In this document: piece by piece, positions 23,720 through 36,299 of the stretch | Layout of the letters: each line of letters opens with the position of its first letter | Position numbering within the stretch: position 1 is the stretch's first letter | Assembly (NCBI GenBank): GCA_000711775.1 | Contig: ARYC01019479.1 | Coordinates: forward strand, 25,918-89,917 | Origin: Oxytricha trifallax | Lineage: Eukaryota; Ciliophora; Spirotrichea; Sporadotrichida; Oxytrichidae | DNA: 64,000 bases | Direction: 5' to 3' | Notes under the pieces: generated by a model | What the model saw: the letters and a program-made list of their open reading frames with translations, nothing else | The model's database searches: none | What the model was told of the DNA's origin: nothing | Made by a program: the position numbers and the translations under genes

Positions 23720-25435
23720 TAAAAGTAAGATGTGATAATAGAAAATTAAAAATAATCACATGTTCTAATGGTAATACACGCGAGAAGAAATAATTTAATG
23801 AGAGTTCGAATCTCTAAAAGGGATTGCTTTAATTAACTGATTTAAATCTTAAAATATAGTTAATAATAGTATTTATTTTATTCAAAAATTACGATTACCC
23901 ATATTTCATAAAAATAATACTTATGGGGTTTTATATCATTCTATTTTAATTTAAGTTTTTAGGATGTCGTAATAATAAGATGATTTATATGAGCTTATAT
24001 TTTATTAACTCCTCTTGAATGTGACTTTTAAAGTTATAGTACTCTAAAATTCTTTATTTGTATCATAATATCTCATCTTAAAGAAAGTTTTTTATAATGT
24101 CAGTGACAATGTATGTCTTCTTAAAGTTAGGCATAGTATTGTCGGCTTATGGTTTGATTATCTTTGCTATTGTTTAACCATACATGTTATATAATAACAT
24201 GTTAATAAATATCAGAAATCTTCAATAACAGAGTTTTAATCGAATTTAATTTAAAATCTATAAAATAAATATTAACGCGAAGGATAAATTTATTATTCTA
24301 ATGTACTTTAAGAACTTAAAATTTACATAAAATAGCTTTATTTATTCTTTAAATTAAAATTCGTGAATTCTTATAAATAAGGATGTTAAAAATGATATTA
24401 AATAGATGTAAAATACATTCTTGCAATAAAAGAAAAGAAAATAAGATTATTAATATTTTTAAATTTCTATTATATCCTTTCTTGAGTTTTGATTCTTAAG
24501 CCGAATTTGGTCTCATTTCTAATGTAATATTAATAGTGTTCGATGATTCAAATTATTTGAGGAAATAGCATCCATTAAAATTGTTGTTCATATTGAAAAA
24601 ATAAAAATGAAGACAACGATGAATAATCACATTTATAATTATAAAAACATATTTAAATTTGATTACGAAGGCAACTTAATTCTTGAGTTTAACAATTTTA
24701 GTGTTTTTCAAGGATGTTGATCAAAATTGTTTGATTTGATCAATTTGCTCTTGAAAAAATAAATAATATTTTAATATTAAATCATTGTCTACGAAAAATA
24801 ATGAATGCTTATTGTATTTACATATTATTAATGGCAATAAATCAAGCTATAAAGTTTTTAATAATTAAAAATAAATTTATTTATTAATTATTGTAATTGC
24901 TTTTACTTATGAGAGAGAGCGTCTTATTCAATTGTTAGAAAATTATAAAACGAATTAATATGGCCCTTAATGTAAGAAACTAGACTTAATAATGATTTCT
25001 TTTGCTGTTAATGTATAATAATTCCGTCGCCTTTTATGTGAATTTAAGGGTTTTTTTACAGTAATTGTATGAAAATGTCTGCCAGAATTTTCATTAATAA
25101 ATGATCTTTTCCTACATATAAGATTCACAAGACATACAAATTGTATATTAGTTATTAATTAAGTAATCTGTGGAAAATAAGTTTATTATTGGCATGATAT
25201 AAACCAGAAGAATAGAGTAAATTAATTATAATTTCATAAAATTATTCGTTTACAGTATTATCTAAGCTTATTAAATATGATAGATCGCCTATAAATTTAG
25301 TTATTCGTGAAATATAAAAGATTTATTTACAATTAGAATTGACAAATAAACTAAATAAATTGATTTTTAACTCAGAATCTTTAAATATATAATTATAAGA
25401 GTAATATATGCATTCAGATATAGTAAAGTTTTAAT
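23720..25435. other. AT-rich intergenic DNA
   Basis: No supported gene. A short tRNA-like T-arm near 23,805 is discussed among the rejected items. Confidence 0.35.
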
Positions 25436-25439
25436 TACC

Positions 25440-25735
25440 CTATTAAAATAACTTATTAAAAATTGATTGAGTTAACTACTGTTCTCAAGATTAATAAAGG
25501 TATGTGAGATTTTAGAGAGTGAAGCAAGTAAGTTTATTGCTTGAGAATCTCTTGGTTTTTATAATCAGGCTAGAATTGAAAAATCTTAAGAGAAAGCTTT
25601 ATTTAAGCCAAAATTGGAGATAAATAATATATCAGAATTAATAAAGAAATAATTGATTCAATCTAAATGACAACCGATTAGTTAGTATATAAAGAAAGGT
25701 AAGTCAATAGAAATTATTATTTATATTAATATGAA
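25440..25735 (+). CDS. Short coding segment, unknown product
   Basis: Plus-strand Q-code frame with VCEILESEASKFIA, ESLGFYNQARIEKSQEK and INNISELIKKQLIQSK, interrupted twice by in-frame TGA while the same frame continues each time (QPISQYIKKGKSIEI). It is predicted alpha-helical and Lys/Glu-rich. I do not recognise it; it is probably a remnant or an exon. Confidence 0.4.
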
Positions 25736-25739
25736 GCAA

Positions 25740-26945
25740 AAAATAATTTACATAATCTACAAATAAACAATGATTATTTAACCTCAATAAAAAAACTCAA
25801 AAATTTTCGAGTTAATTTTATATAAATTTAAAGATTAAAATTTGTTTTTTAATTAAATTTATTGCTTAAATTTTTTTCTAATAATCTTAATAATAAATTA
25901 AAATATTTGTATTTATCTCTTTTAAACTGATTTAATTTAGTTTATTTGTGATGTTTAAGATATTTAAAATATTTAATATTAATGAATATGCGTTTTAATT
26001 ATATGTCAAGGAATAAATTAAATATTATTTTAATTTGTATATTACTTTCAAATAAACTATATTTCTAGCATTATATAGATGTATTTGATCACTTGATCAA
26101 ACTGATTTCGCTAACTTTCACTCTAATTCAAGTAAAATCTCCTTAGTTTCTTCTCTTACTTGCAAGTTTCAATAACTTTCTTTATTCTAGTACTAAAATC
26201 TATAAACTGGTCATATACAAGTCCAATTATTCCATTTTCTGACAATCTACCACTTTTAAATCACTTTAGATTTGAAGAATCCAATCCAGTATTTTAAAAC
26301 CCCTTATCAAATTCCCCAATCTTTCCCGCATCACTTACCTGATAGTAATGAATCTTCATCAAGAGTTTCATGTTTTCTAGTTCATGACGTTTTACATTTT
26401 CATCTTAAATTATAATTATGAAAATATTCCTTCAGTTCTTGCTTTTGAATCACTTTGTGAATAATTTATTATTTAATATGTTTACAAACAACTTTCATAA
26501 TAATAAATATAATCAGTAACCTAAACTATCGTTTTAAACCAAATATTCCAATTAATGTTTTCCTAACACAAGATTTAATAATTATAACTTTTCCTGGCTT
26601 TAAGAATTTTTAAGGCTTAATTTATTATTTATAAGTAGATTGATTATTTTAATTCTGAGTTGAAGATTATATGCTTAAGTCATTTAATTATTTTGCTTAG
26701 GCTAGTTTGAGAAAGGATAAAATGGTCAAATTGATTGATTGATGAGACTATCAAAATGTGCTGTTAAATATAAGACCAACTCTATGTGTTGAAAAAAATA
26801 TGTTACATGTCATTGAGTATCCTCCATCATGTGTTTATCTGTTTTTCATATATAAATATATTAATTCCTTCAGATATTTAATTACTCAATTTTATCAATA
26901 TCCGCCAAACTTCTCTTTAAATTCAAATATTTCTAGGCGGTGTAC
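25740..26945. other. AT-rich intergenic DNA
   Basis: No supported gene; the standard-code ORF at 26,758-26,970 is hydrophobic chance translation and partly overlaps the real minus-strand frame that follows. Confidence 0.35.
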
Positions 26946-26949
26946 CTGT

Positions 26950-27345
26950 CAGTTCAAATATATAGGCTAATTTCGTCATTAGGTATGCTAAGGTCTAGGT
27001 CAATGGGTACGAAGTTAATTTGAAAGGTTCCTTTTTGTTGAAAATATTTCCTGTCTCAGTTTTTTAAATAAAGAGTATGTGAGCAACTCTGTTGAGAATT
27101 TGGATACTTAAAATTTCTTCTCCTTAGTTGTCTTAATCTTCTAAGATACCATATATTGGGTTATTTTCTATATTTAAGCTTGGGAGAAATTTTATCAGTA
27201 TTTTGATAGAAAAACTTCATTATTTCTGTTTTTCCTGGAAAGGTGGTGTATAAGCAATCCTCCAAATTGTCTTTTGAATAGTAGTTTATCGGATAGCTCT
27301 GTAATTCACTATTATGCGAATTTACGGGCTCACTTAGCGAACATA
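26950..27345 (-). CDS. Coding segment, unknown product, one in-frame TGA
   Basis: Minus-strand frame: EPVNSHNSELQSYPINYYS, LEDCLYTTFPGKTEIMKFF, KLKYRKQPNIWYLRRLRQL, then an in-frame TGA, then KYFQQKGTFQINFVPIDLD and LSIPNDEISLYI. Amino-acid use is protein-like (Pro, Asp, Glu, Trp and Cys all present) and only one strand and frame is good. A basic RRLRQLRRRNFK patch could bind nucleic acid; that is inference. No family is recognised. Confidence 0.5.
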
Positions 27346-28249
27346 TTTTTTGTGCAAAATGTCGTATCTATTAAGAAAGTTTAATATTTAAAATGTAAAT
27401 AATATAATTCTTCTTTAGTTTCAACAAGATCCAGAACGAACAGATAGAAAATAGATTACTCTTTGATTTAACAAGGATTGTTAAATTATGCACATTTTTT
27501 ATTTTAAAAAATCATATAATTTTAGACCAATATAGAAGTTCGTTAATTTTTAATTTTGATAAAATACAAAAGATCAGAAAATATGATAGATCAAAAATAT
27601 TTAAACTGATATGATTTTTTAATTATTAATCTAAATTATATGCATTTATCAAAAAAGGGTAAAAACAGGAAATAATAAGTGAACTCTATATTCTTAAAAA
27701 TTTGAGTGATCTATAATTTATACTCGTAAATTAATTATTTATCATTTTCTCTAAATAAATTCTCATTCCACCAACCAAAATATACATCCTACATTGAAAA
27801 ATAATAATCCAATTATTAATATAATGTTTATATATTGAGATATGACAAAGAATGAAATCAAAAGCAATAGTACACATATGCTTAAATAAAAATATTTAGA
27901 GAATATCAAATATTACTTGGATAATAATATTCACATTAGTTGATCTAGTATTGTTGAGATTTAACTACCAAAAACACATACTTACCTGTCTAAAATTAGG
28001 GGAAAATAGATTCTTGGTTCATGAGCCTTTGCAAGCACATTACGACTTAAAACTCCATTTTTTAAGTATATTAGAAATTATAAACTTATTCAATTTTTGA
28101 TTATTTTAATAAATATTTTAATTTTTTTAATTCATGATTGATAATTAAAATGGATGCGTGCTTTAGCCATTTCTTATTTAATAAAAACTTTAATATAATG
28201 AATTTATCTATTTAGCAATTGAGTTATTACTGATAAGTTATAGTGATAA

Positions 28250-29040
28250 GATTTTATTGAACTTTTACATTGATATATTATATTTCAATCTTATAAAGAA
28301 TTATTACTGAAGGTAAAACTTTAAAAATAGTATTTTCTTAATAATTTGACTTAAAAACACCTAGTAAGATCCTTAAATGTATAAAACTAACTTAATATGT
28401 GAGTTTAATGGGATAGTTTTAGGGATACTTAAGAGCTCTTTTATTTTAGCTTGGCCTTCAAGGGTAAGATGTTGTAATAGCAGATCTGCTCTAGTCTTCG
28501 ACTTGTGCATATTATAATAAAAATATGAACTTTTAATACATTGCCTTTGAAATGGACAATTATGATTGCATCTTTAGAAGTATTTCTTTTTAAGTGTCTA
28601 TAAAATAAGTTATAGATATTATTTTTTTTATAAGATTATAATGCTATCCATTTGCATTGAAAAATCTTTATTATTTTTCTTTCCTTTTATATGTTATTTA
28701 AAAGTCTGAAGAAATTCTTCGATTTAAGTGACAAATAAATCAATTTTTTCCATGCATATAAATGTTCAGATATTATTTATATTTTGAGAGATTTTTTGGA
28801 ATTCTTATTTTAAAATTTATAACTCTTTAATTTAAAACAATCCACATATATAATGATCTTATATATCAGCTCTTGTACCTACTCCATCTGATTATCCCCT
28901 GGTAGCATCTCTAATACCAGACAAAAATGTGTCACTAATGTTTGTCCATCAAAAAGAGCATGGAATAGTCCCTTTAATTTCAATAAAATGGTAGTCCTTG
29001 TTTTGTATTTTCAATATAGTAGAAACAGTCAAATTCCTAT
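28250..29040 (-). CDS. Two coding segments on one strand, unknown product
   Basis: The upstream part (about 28,860-29,010) reads FIEIKGTIPCSF, then after a one-base change in a run of five T gives DGQTLVTHFCLVLEMLPGD and NQMEQVQELIYKI. The downstream part (28,300-28,600) reads CNHNCPFQRQC followed by SKTRADLLLQHLTLEGQAK and IKELLSIPKTIPL. The first part faintly resembles the GTIP..y.G.t......L motif of ubiquitin-E2-variant domains, but the match is too short to assign. The CxxxC-x5-C cluster could bind zinc. Both lie on the minus strand and could be one gene interrupted by 0.25 kb of AT-rich DNA. Confidence 0.45.
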
Positions 29041-29634
29041 GTTTTTAATAGATTTTAATTATAATTATTAGTATAATTTTTTTAAATAAATGTTTATTAA
29101 GCAATTTAATTAAGAATAATAAGTAATGTAGAACTGTCAAAACACCGACTACTCAATATATTATTTAAGTTAAAGAATAATAATCAAATATAGTTATTAT
29201 TTCAGCAGTATGTATCTTTCAGAGTCATAAAAAGCTGAAGATAGAATATGCAAGCTACATGGGTATAGCGATGTCTATACAAGTACTAGCATTTTAAACA
29301 GAATATTGAAGGAAAATGCTAATAAAATTGACAATCCTGTTTCAAGATTTTGTTTATGTTGTTGAATACTCTATATATTCTCTAAATTTATTTAAAAAAT
29401 TTCCTGTTTCATTATTTCTAATAAATAAATCTAAGTTCTAGCAGGATTTTTGTTCTTTTTATTTTATTATTCATTTTTCATGAATTCTAGTGTTTTTTTT
29501 GGCAGTGTCATTAAATTCTTATGAGCTTAGAACTATGATAATTGGAGATAAAACATCATTTAATTTTAAAATCTTTAAGTGTTCATAATACAACTCAAAT
29601 TACATTTTATATCTTAATCATAGTTTTAGCTTTA

Positions 29635-30095
29635 TACCTCCTCTACCACATGAATTTATTTCTCGATAGCATTTTGATCTTCCACCCGACTTCTTTGATG
29701 GCTAAAATTTAATAGAGGAGTGCTTATTGTTGATAGCTGTTATTAATACTGCAGCTACATACTCAACCCCCTTATTTCAAACATTGAAGCAGGCAAAATC
29801 TAATTGGAACTTTAAACGGTCAATATGCTTTAAATTAATGCAACAGCGTTGCACTGTATTATAAAGTTATCAGACCTTCTGTTTTAGTATTCACTTTTTT
29901 CTAAGTAATTGTTTTATCCCCACTTGTCTGATCATTGAATTTTGCCAAGATCACAATCTAGATTTTTTCTCTTATTCAAATTTAGACCACAGCTTTCCTT
30001 ATCAGCTTAAGGCATAATATCTTTCCATGCTGAAAGTGATTTCGTAAGATAAATATGTTAGCTCAATAAAGTAAGTAAATTATTTTCCTCTACAA
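29635..30095 (+). CDS. Coding segment, unknown product
   Basis: A plus-strand Q-code frame is free of TGA for about 150 codons: PPLPHEFISRQHFDLPPDF, DGQNLIEECLLLIAVINTA, LFQTLKQAKSNWNFKRSIC, FKLMQQRCTVLQSYQTFCF and EFCQDHNLDFFSYSNLDHS. Cysteine is unusually frequent in the middle. No start is certain because the region upstream is open in two frames. No domain is recognised. TGA-free runs of this length can occur by chance in such DNA, but the composition favours coding. Confidence 0.45.
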
Positions 30096-30519
30096 ATATT
30101 ATCCAGAAATTATTCTTTCGATATTCTCCATATAACCTACAAGTTTTCTTTTTCACTTTCAAATATGTCCTTTTTATAAAGTATTCTTTAATTAATTAGC
30201 TATACTAGCATAATGCTGCACTCAAAGTTTAAAGCCAAAGTACAAATTCCAAAAGTACTAAATTTTATCATTTGTATAACTTTTATAAAGTAATTGGTTT
30301 TTTTTACATTTATTTTTTTAGTAAATAAAGCACAATTTATCATCATTAATAAAGTAATACATTAAAGAATTATGTATGTTTCAGAAAATCTCAAATAAGA
30401 AAATAATTTAATTAGGAAAATTAAATGAACAAAAAATATATAAATACAATTAATTTTTACAAAATCATGCAAATATGAGATAAATTTTTAAGACCTTCTC
30501 TAAATAATTAATATAGACT

Positions 30520-31220
30520 TTATTTTTAAAGAAAAATCTGCATTATATATTTTCAAATTTTAGTAATTTATACCATCAAAAGCTATGTGATATTGATGGA
30601 TATATTTATAATTGCTCAATAGTATTTAATAAGAGGAAATTAAATAATCATGGATTGATTGGTGAGTACTTTTCATGTTGGTTCATTTTATACGGAATTG
30701 AAAGTTATCTTGGCTATACTGGTGGTAGTGGTACAATTTTACATCATCGTAGTAGAGATATAGATCTTCTTTGATTTGAAGGAGTATCAATTAATCAATT
30801 TGGAGAAAAAAAGTAAAATTTGATTAATTTCACTTAAACTTTGCTCGAAAAAATAGTTCTGCCAGATTTTAGACCAGATAAATTGTAATCCCCTTTCGAA
30901 TAAACCAAAGATCGAAAAGAGATCACTTTATGTAAATAACGAGCAATACTGATTCATCTCTTTTAAAATCCTGATCAATGCCAAACGTTTAAGCAATATT
31001 AATTAGAAATCCACCAATAAAATTAATATAAGTCTTTCATCAATCAGAGTTTGGCCATTGTTTGCTTGCTAATAATAGTTTTCATTAAGAATTTTATCAG
31101 CACCATCCATTTAGAAATATTACTGTAATTACTCTTTCTGCAAATTACTATTTATTATCACCTTAGCTGTAGTTCTCGTATGATACATGCAACTTACTAT
31201 TATTATCAGATATGAAAATT
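30520..31220 (+). CDS. Coding segment with a possible membrane helix, unknown product
   Basis: One plus-strand frame of about 230 codons broken by a single TGA near 30,770. It includes LYHQKLCDIDGYIYNCSIV, GEYFSCWFILYGIESYLGY, TGGSGTILHHRSRDIDLL, then after the TGA FEGVSINQFGEKKQ, LEKIVLPDFRPDKLQ and, near the C terminus, the hydrophobic run SLAIVCLLIIVFI. The Gly/Tyr-rich part is unusual for chance AT-rich translation. A membrane role is possible from the hydrophobic run. Not recognised. Confidence 0.45.
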
Positions 31221-32001
31221 AAATGATGAGAAATCATATCTCTACTGACGTTTTAGTTTGTAAATCAAGTCTTAGTACTTTACTTTGCTTTGACTTTTAA
31301 TTTTCAAACTAACTACCATTACTTCTATCTTCATGATTTTTATCGAAATAAAGTTTAAAGGGGTTTGAATGCAAGTTTTATTAGTGTTTATTTTCATATT
31401 AAACAAGTTTCTGATCTTTAAATTGAAGTCAATTCAAAGATTAATTTCATCAGAAGTGCTATAAAATTAATTATCTGTCCAATTATTTTTAGATTTTGCT
31501 AATTGTTCTTGAAAATTAATGTTTTAAGCTTTATCCTTATCTTTATCTAATATAGCATGGAATTTTACAAAAATTTCATTTATTTTAAGGTAGGTTAGAT
31601 CTCTTATTCCTGTTTATGGGAACATACTTTTGTAATAAATCTTAATCTAGTTTCTTAAAAATTCTAAAGTGTATCTTAATAGTTTATAGTGAATCTGCAT
31701 TATTTTTTTAAAAAGAAAACTCCCTATAGTGAGATATTTTGAATTGTATAAGGGCTAAAAATAATAACTTTCTGATTGTTCATAGAAATTTATTATTTAG
31801 TAAAATAATTATTGGTAATTTGCTAATTTCATTCAAATATAATTAAAATTGCACCTTCGTTTTTTTTATTCAGCAATAATTATTCAAAATTGTATATTAA
31901 TCATTGTAAAACAAATAAGTTTAAACAAGAGAGGGTATAGTTGGGGTCTTATTTGGGTTAGTAGAGAAATTAGTTCAGTTTGCAAAATGAGAAATATAAA
32001 T

Positions 32002-33051
32002 ATGCGATTTTAGGAGTCTATTTATGATGAGAAATATTTAAATTTACTGCTTAAGCTTAGGTATGGTGCGAGTATTAAAAATGACTAACTCATACCAGTG
32101 ATGAATTATTGTGCGATTGCAAAGCTATTGTGTAAGAGTGCTTCGACTGTAAGGTATCACTGCTTGCTAGCCGTTTAGCATTTCAATTCTGGTTCTTGAT
32201 AACATCCTGTAAGAAAATAAAAGTTCTCTTAACAGCATATTGAATATCTCTGCGATTCTAAGACTCTTAAGTATTGGGCACACTTCCCACTTGACTAGCG
32301 AGCTGTGATGTTTCATCGCAAGTTTACTGACATGCGTATCTCACGATAGACTATCGCAAATATTTATTGAAGGAATGGTATTACCTACAAGACTGTCAAC
32401 AGAGTGAAGAGAGTGATTGACTTTACTCTGGCATTTGATAGTAATAATTTAAACTATATAAATGATAAAATGAAGAGATCTATTGATAATAACATCAAGT
32501 TCATACTCGCTGATGAGGCTGTGTTTACGTTAAACACCTTTATTAATAAATATTGGTACAAGAAGTAGGATAATATAGAAGTTTATGACTAAAAGGTTAA
32601 CTTTGTCACTCACGCAATTTTAGCTAGTATCAGTGAAGATTCAGGCTTAGAAACTTATGTTATTAATCCTTGCTCTATTAAGCGAGAGCAGTATATATAG
32701 CTCTTCCATAAGCTAAGAGATAAATACAATGAGCAAGAGAGATCATCCTGTTTGTTTATAACCTCTGAGTTCATAAGACTAACGAGTCTAAGAAAGCGTA
32801 TGGAGATTTAAACATAATGTCTGTATATAACGTTCCTTAAAGTCCATAATATAATGGAATTGAATTTTACTGGAGTTATATGAAGGCTCACTACAAGAAA
32901 CTTTAGCTGTATCACCTAATGCAAGATCTACCAATTGTTACATTAGATTAAATGCAGAGTAGTTGAAAGAGAGTGAGTAAGATAAGACTACGAAATGGGC
33001 AAGGAAAGGAAGAAGGAATGGTATTAATAAGTTTTAGACTTAAAAGAATGA
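32002..33051 (+). pseudogene. TBE-2 42-kDa transposase, dead
   Basis: The start MRFQESIYDEKYLNLLLK corresponds to MRGLVSVYDSEYIDLLFK of TBE-1. The first catalytic Asp is kept (FILADEAVFTLN). The second is replaced: the site that reads FVDNLSVHK in TBE-3 reads FVYNL here. The Glu motif is kept (SPQYNGIEFYW). A TGA follows AVQHFNSGS about 65 codons in, with frame changes after it. It ends ...QVLDLKE then TGA at 33,049. Confidence 0.88.
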
Positions 33052-33079
33052 ATTAATTCAGATATCAAACGAATTTTAA

Positions 33080-33650
33080 AAAGGATTAGGCTTCTCTTTC
33101 TTCCTCTTAAGGCACCTTCTGTATCTATCTTCATTTCCTCTGGTTTTTATATGTCATGATAAAGTCTCTTGCTAACTTACTATACTGTCTTCTGCTTTTT
33201 TTCTCTGTGAGTCTTTGCATTCTATACCATAAGGGATATACCAATTCCTGATTTCCCTACAAAGTAACATGCCAAAGCTTACTTGAAAGAAAAAGATGCT
33301 GCCTCAGTTCCCCAAGCAAGGCAGTGCCTATAAGTATACCTTGCATCTTTTAATCTTCAGGAGAGATAGAGTATCGTTTCTTGTTAGCTTCTTCAATAAT
33401 TTTTCTCAAATAATCCTCTTTTATTGTAGCAATAAAACCAAAGAAGAAGCTCCTTTCAGGTAATTATTTGAAATATACTTCTTGCTAGGTATGTAAACAA
33501 CCACTTCCTCATCTTTCATTGCATCCTTGTAGAGAGAAGTGACTGAAATTTCTGAGTATTTAGTATTTCACAGTTTGATCTCTTTGTTTTTGAAAGCCTT
33601 CTTCTCCTAGCAGAGTATAATTTTTAAGAATCAAATCTTGTTACCTATGA
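33080..33650 (-). pseudogene. TBE-2 22-kDa protein, N-terminally truncated
   Basis: Minus-strand match to the TBE 22-kDa core: EISVTSLYKDAMKDEEVV and a PERSFFFGFI-like stretch between about 33,425 and 33,560. The N-terminal third present in TBE-3 is not found beyond 33,650. Frames are broken. Confidence 0.75.
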
Positions 33651-33660
33651 ATATTTCAAT

Positions 33661-35620
33661 AGCAAAAATTATGTCTGAATTAAAACCTGTATATGAACTT
33701 AATCCAGTGCACTATCTCTAATTCTTCCATCATTCTTGTTTGTGAGATATTTATTATCTAAAGCTTTACCGTCTATCAAAGTCTAATGCTAAAATAAATG
33801 CAATTAAAAATAGCTTTATCCAATTACAAGTCTTTGTTTAAGGAAATATTTATCGTTCCTCTTTATATTAATATGCAAATATATGTAAAGAGGAGGAGGT
33901 ATTAATAGAAGCTAATTTGAGTTTCTTAGATGTATCAGGCATTTCTGGATTAATACTTGACTTAGATTGTAGCTTGACACTATTCAAATAATAGATATAT
34001 AATAAGAATAATTCATTTTATTTGAAGAATGTTTATTGAATAAACTTTTCTTAATCCAAATAAAATTTCTCATTAGCTTTAGTGGAAATTTTCAAAATCT
34101 ATTAAATCAATCATTTTTTGAAGGAATATATACTAGGTTTAATTCTTATACTGATCTAATATGAATGCTATTAATAATGATATTGTTAGATTTCAATATA
34201 TTGCTATTAAATATTTAGAGTTTTTCTTACTTGTTTATTAGTTGCTCTCTATTTAATAAAATTATTGGGAAAATAAAATTATCAATTTTTGAAAAATATC
34301 AAAATTCGATGATTATTTAATGAATAAAATAATAAATACTAATAAAATAAATTTTGAAGGAAAATAGGCTTCCATTTGTATATAAATATTAAATTTTTTT
34401 AAATTAATATATAAGACTCTTAATTATTTATATTTATCAATCTATTATCCTTCAAAATAATAATATTTTATAATTATACTTACAAAATATTATAGAAAAA
34501 ATATGACATTGCAACTCTTATTCCCAAATAAAGTGTCAAAAGCCAAAAACATTCTTTATAATTTCCCCCCAAATATATATTTAAAAATTTTGTTATAAAA
34601 TATTGATTATGATATTATCGCACTAAGAGTGTAAGCATTTATTGTATATATTCTGTCAGAATTTTATTGCAAAAAAAAAAGATTTATGCAATAGACTTAC
34701 TGAGTATAATTTGATTGAAATTAAAAATTAATGAGCAGTCAAAATCATATTTTAAGCTTTAAATTTTAATAAGTTAGAAATTTTTAACTCCTTTCCCCAT
34801 AAATTTACTCTTTAATAGTTTATAATAGTCAATGAACAGTTGTTAATTATGGACAGTAAGATAGCAGTAGATTAATCAGCTTTATTGCTATAAATTTTAT
34901 TTATTTTTATCAGTTTGGCATCATATATCTATTTCATGTTATATATATATATATATTAGAGATTAGACCTATTAAGCTTCCAGATAATAAATTATTTTCA
35001 TTGAATAAATCATCATAATTATCCTGATTTGTATGATTATATTTCTTTGAAATTTCTTCAGCATGCTTTAATCGATCACTCTTAATTTCTAATCTGTTAA
35101 TCTCACTCTCTCTCCCTCGTTACCTCATATAAATCAGTTACTTGCTCATTTTAAATCAATAATAATTAGTTATAAATTATTTTTTAATAAATTTATTCCT
35201 TTTCTATATTCATTAGATAAGTAAGAGCCAATATAATTCATTTAAAAACGCTTCTTTTACAAAATTGCCAAGTTTTTTATAATAAAGTTTTATATTAATG
35301 TAAAATTTAGTTAATTAATTTATCACAATTAATCGCTATTAATCAATTATAATAATTAAAATGTGATTACTTATTAAATTAATTATGAAATAAATTTAAT
35401 TGGCTAAAACAAATAAGTATAATTCATAATATTTGCTCTTTACTTAATAAAATCAGAGCAGTAATTTATCCGATTTACCAAAAAATGAAGAGATATAATT
35501 TGGCTATGTTTCTCAAATGTAAAGTACAAAGTGCTGAAGATTTCTATGTTTTTCTTTTTTAAGCCGCGACATTCTTTTTCTCTATGCTAGATTAAAGACT
35601 ACTTTGCCTTTTGTTTAGTT
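33661..35620. other. AT-rich intergenic DNA
   Basis: No gene identified. It contains a short (TA) run at about 34,941-34,956. Confidence 0.35.
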
Positions 35621-35624
35621 TATA

Positions 35625-36129
35625 CGTACTAGCCAAATTAATTGGATACGACTATTTAATACTCTATCAAACCAGCAAACTAGTCGTGATTCACAAAGTT
35701 AAATGACATGTTGTCCACACTGAAGCCCTCAGAAAAGCTTTTATTCCCACAGAAGCACCAATAAAATAATCTGATATGAGAGAGCTGGTGGTTTCATTAC
35801 TTCGATTGGAATTTAGATGAAAAAACTTTTATCAAGATCCGTGAAGTTCGTACAGATAATAGTCTTTGTCAATTACAACTTTCATTTGATTTATTTGATA
35901 TTATAGTTATTATGATAGTAACCAGAGCCAAAGCTTATCCTCGATATGAAGCTTAAGGTAAATTTAGCAATATAATTGTTCTTATTTTAATTTATCAGGG
36001 CTTAAGAAAATTAATTGGACAAGGATTTCTGTAATCAATCTTCTCATGAGGATTATCAAAATGTTATAGAGAGTACAAACTTTCCCATCTAGATATAAAA
36101 GAGAAAAATATAACATTAAGGTGATATGA
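35625..36129 (+). CDS. Gene with a 41-bp intron, unknown product
   Basis: The plus-strand frame AKLIGYDYLILYQTSKLVV continues over a TGA into HVVHTEALRKAFIPTEAPI and SDMRELVVSLLRLEF, then over a second TGA and an A-run frame change into KIREVRTDNSLCQLQLSF and VTRAKAYPRYEAQG. There an intron GTAAAT...TTATCAG (35,958-35,998) is spliced to LKKINWTRISVINLLMRII and FPSRYKREKYNIKVI, ending at TGA 36,127. Splicing gives a longer and more protein-like C terminus than reading through. TBE-3 begins 34 bp after the stop. Not recognised. Confidence 0.55.
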
Positions 36130-36299
36130 TATTTTTAAATCAATATTTAAACACAATATATTCAAAACCCCAAAACCCTTTCAGTAGTTTGATTGAGTTT
36201 TTGATTGATAAAATAGACTATTAGCGCATGCTTTATTAGGGTTTTAATAGGGTATATGTAGGGGTTTAATTTTTAAATATTAGTAATTTAAGTGTGTAT

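Larger units (their letters stand above)
31985..33660 (+). mobile_element. TBE-2: partial, divergent telomere-bearing element
   Basis: It contains the transposase (+) and convergent 22-kDa gene (-) of a TBE, but neither the 57-kDa gene nor C4A4-type termini. Similarity fades near 31,900 on the left and about 33,660 on the right. The transposase is clearly more different from TBE-1 and TBE-3 than those are from each other, so it probably belongs to another TBE subfamily. A truncated relic. Confidence 0.8.

Noticed and set aside
23755..23830. tRNA-like sequence: CTAATGGTAATAC (D-arm-like) and GAGAGTTCGAATCTCT (T-arm-like)
   Set aside because: No pairing acceptor stem or credible anticodon stem could be drawn, so at most it is a remnant.
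28860..29010. Similarity to ubiquitin E2-variant domains
   Set aside because: Only a short GTIP...G.T pattern agrees; too weak without a profile search.
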